From assembly GCF_902459585.1 (NCBI RefSeq), contig NZ_CABPSC010000005.1, forward strand, positions 1-64,000: a stretch of 64,000 bases of DNA, read 5' to 3'. Shown here piece by piece: positions 63,194 to 64,000 of this stretch; within the stretch, counting starts at the first letter, position 1; each line of letters starts with the position of its first letter. Below the pieces are notes generated by a model. The model had not been told where the DNA came from, searched no databases, and was given only the letters and a program-made list of their open reading frames with translations. The translations under genes and the position numbers were made by a program. Source of the stretch: Pandoraea nosoerga. GTDB lineage: Bacteria; Pseudomonadota; Gammaproteobacteria; Burkholderiales; Burkholderiaceae.

Positions 63194-63565
63194 ATGAACC
63201 GCAAGTTCTCTATCGGCCGTGCTGCCGCCGCGCTCCTCGCCGGCGGTGTACTGCTCACCGGCTGCGCCACGCCCAACAAGCCGCTTTACGCGTGGGAAAG
63301 CTATCAGCCGCAGGTCTACGAATACTTCAAGGGTGAATCGAAGGAAGCCCAGATCATTGTGCTCGAGCGCGATCTGGAGAAGATGAAAGCCGGCAACAAC
63401 GCCGCGCCCCCGGGCTATCACGCCCACCTTGGCCTGCTCTACGCCTCGGTCGGCAAGCCGGACAAGATGGTCGAGGAATTCCAGACCGAGAAGCAACTGT
63501 TCCCTGAATCGGCCGGCTACATCGACTTTCTGCTCAAGAACAAGACCCCGGAGGCCAAGCAATGA
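63194..63565 (+). CDS. DUF4810 lipoprotein
   Basis: This is a 123-residue small lipoprotein with lipobox VLLTGC (Cys24). It has the DUF4810 features PNKPLYAWESYQPQVYEYFKGESKEAQIIVLERDLEKM and a TPR-like helical region HAHLGLLYASVGKPDKMVEEFQTEKQLFPES. It regularly accompanies a CsgG-like and a DUF799 lipoprotein; its role is unknown. The ATG at 63194 is chosen because it begins the signal peptide. It overlaps the next gene by 4 bp (ATGA). Confidence 0.88.
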   Translation: MNRKFSIGRAAAALLAGGVLLTGCATPNKPLYAWESYQPQVYEYFKGESKEAQIIVLERDLEKMKAGNNAAPPGYHAHLGLLYASVGKPDKMVEEFQTEKQLFPESAGYIDFLLKNKTPEAKQ

Positions 63566-64000
63566 TCGTCCGTCTGTGCAAATGGATCAGCGTCGCGGCG
63601 CTGGCCGTCGTCATGACCGGCTGTGCCGTGCATCAGGCCAAGCCGTATGACTACACCGCGTTCAAGGAGAGTAAGCCGAAGTCCATTCTGGTGCTGCCCC
63701 CGCTCAATGAATCGCCGGACATCGACGCGACTTACAGCGTGTTCTCGCAAGTCACCGCGCCGCTGGGTGAGGCCGGCTATTACGTACTGCCGGTGGCGCT
63801 CGTCGACGAGTCGTTCCGCCAGAACGGCCTGACCGTTGCCGGCGACATCCATCAGGTGAGCCCGGCCAAGCTGCGCGAGATCTTCGGCGCCGACGCGGCG
63901 CTCTACATCAAGATCGAGCAGTACGGCACGAAGTACATGGTGGTCGACAGTGCGACGGTGGTCACCGTGACAGCCGAGCTCATCGACCTGCGCAACGGCG
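63562..64000 (+). CDS. DUF799 (GNA1162-type) lipoprotein, truncated by the window edge
   Basis: An open frame from ATG 63562 runs to the window end (146 codons visible). The N-terminus MIVRLCKWISVAALAVVMTGCAV has a lipobox with Cys21. The mature part contains KSILVLPPLNESPDIDATYSVFSQVTAPLGEAGYYVLPVALVDESFRQNG and LREIFGADAALYIKIEQYGTKY, matching the DUF799/GNA1162 family of outer-membrane lipoproteins. It overlaps the DUF4810 gene stop by 4 bp and closes the trio. The missing end should be some 70-80 residues. Confidence 0.9.
   Translation, partial: MIVRLCKWISVAALAVVMTGCAVHQAKPYDYTAFKESKPKSILVLPPLNESPDIDATYSVFSQVTAPLGEAGYYVLPVALVDESFRQNGLTVAGDIHQVSPAKLREIFGADAALYIKIEQYGTKYMVVDSATVVTVTAELIDLRNG

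Overview
The window is a contiguous, GC-rich (roughly two thirds G+C by eye) chromosomal segment of a betaproteobacterium of the order Burkholderiales, most likely the Burkholderiaceae. The gloB / methyltransferase / rnhA / dnaQ block, the monomeric NADP-isocitrate dehydrogenase, the imuA-imuB-dnaE2 cassette, the trimeric-porin-type OmpC-like porin and the CsgG / DUF4810 / DUF799 lipoprotein trio all fit that group; a Pandoraea-like genome is my best guess but is not proven here. I see no transposase, integrase, phage gene, CRISPR array or rRNA. All CDS calls rest on reading frame, motifs and start signals, not on database searches.

Layout: 1-68 is the tail of an upstream plus-strand gene. 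131-8425 (minus) is an aromatic acyl-CoA catabolic operon: a flavin monooxygenase/old-yellow-enzyme fusion, SDR, crotonase, acyl-CoA dehydrogenase, aryl-CoA ligase, thioesterase and RidA-like protein, of the 2-aminobenzoyl-CoA / salicylyl-CoA type. 8592-12552 holds an M20 peptidase and MHS permease operon with a divergent LysR gene. 12613-18350 (minus) has a DHA2 exporter, propionyl-CoA synthetase PrpE and the lipoprotein transglycosylase MltD. 18688-21658 is gloB facing methyltransferase-rnhA-dnaQ. A tRNA-Val(CAC) and the monomeric isocitrate dehydrogenase follow (21929-24764).

24959-36645 is transporter- and regulator-rich: an ACS-family MFS carrier with a three-hairpin leader, two related YhhS/AraJ-type MFS carriers, a TetR regulator facing a PF10118 metal-dependent hydrolase, a porin, an AzgA-type purine permease, and a GNAT acetyltransferase facing a MocR regulator. 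36941-43771 holds the giant NAD-glutamate dehydrogenase facing the DEAD-box helicase DbpA. 43896-44540 is an orphan lipoprotein. 44600-49041 is a D-acidic-amino-acid locus: LysR, FAD D-amino-acid dehydrogenase, GltI-like binding protein and Asp/Glu racemase. 49604-52940 is a GGDEF-EAL protein followed by an HDOD protein. 53399-54769 is an NCS2 xanthine/uracil-type permease. 54823-60706 (minus) is the SOS-mutagenesis cassette imuA-imuB-dnaE2 behind a textbook LexA box. mntH follows, and the window ends in a three-lipoprotein operon whose last gene runs off the edge.

Two themes stand out beyond the genes. First, about ten short-unit (7-12 bp) tandem arrays sit in intergenic DNA, several touching stop codons, ribosome-binding sites or start regions. 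Second, several intergenic regions carry clear palindromes (upstream of icd, of the aromatic operon, of the MocR gene and of the ACS carrier) whose regulators are not in the window.
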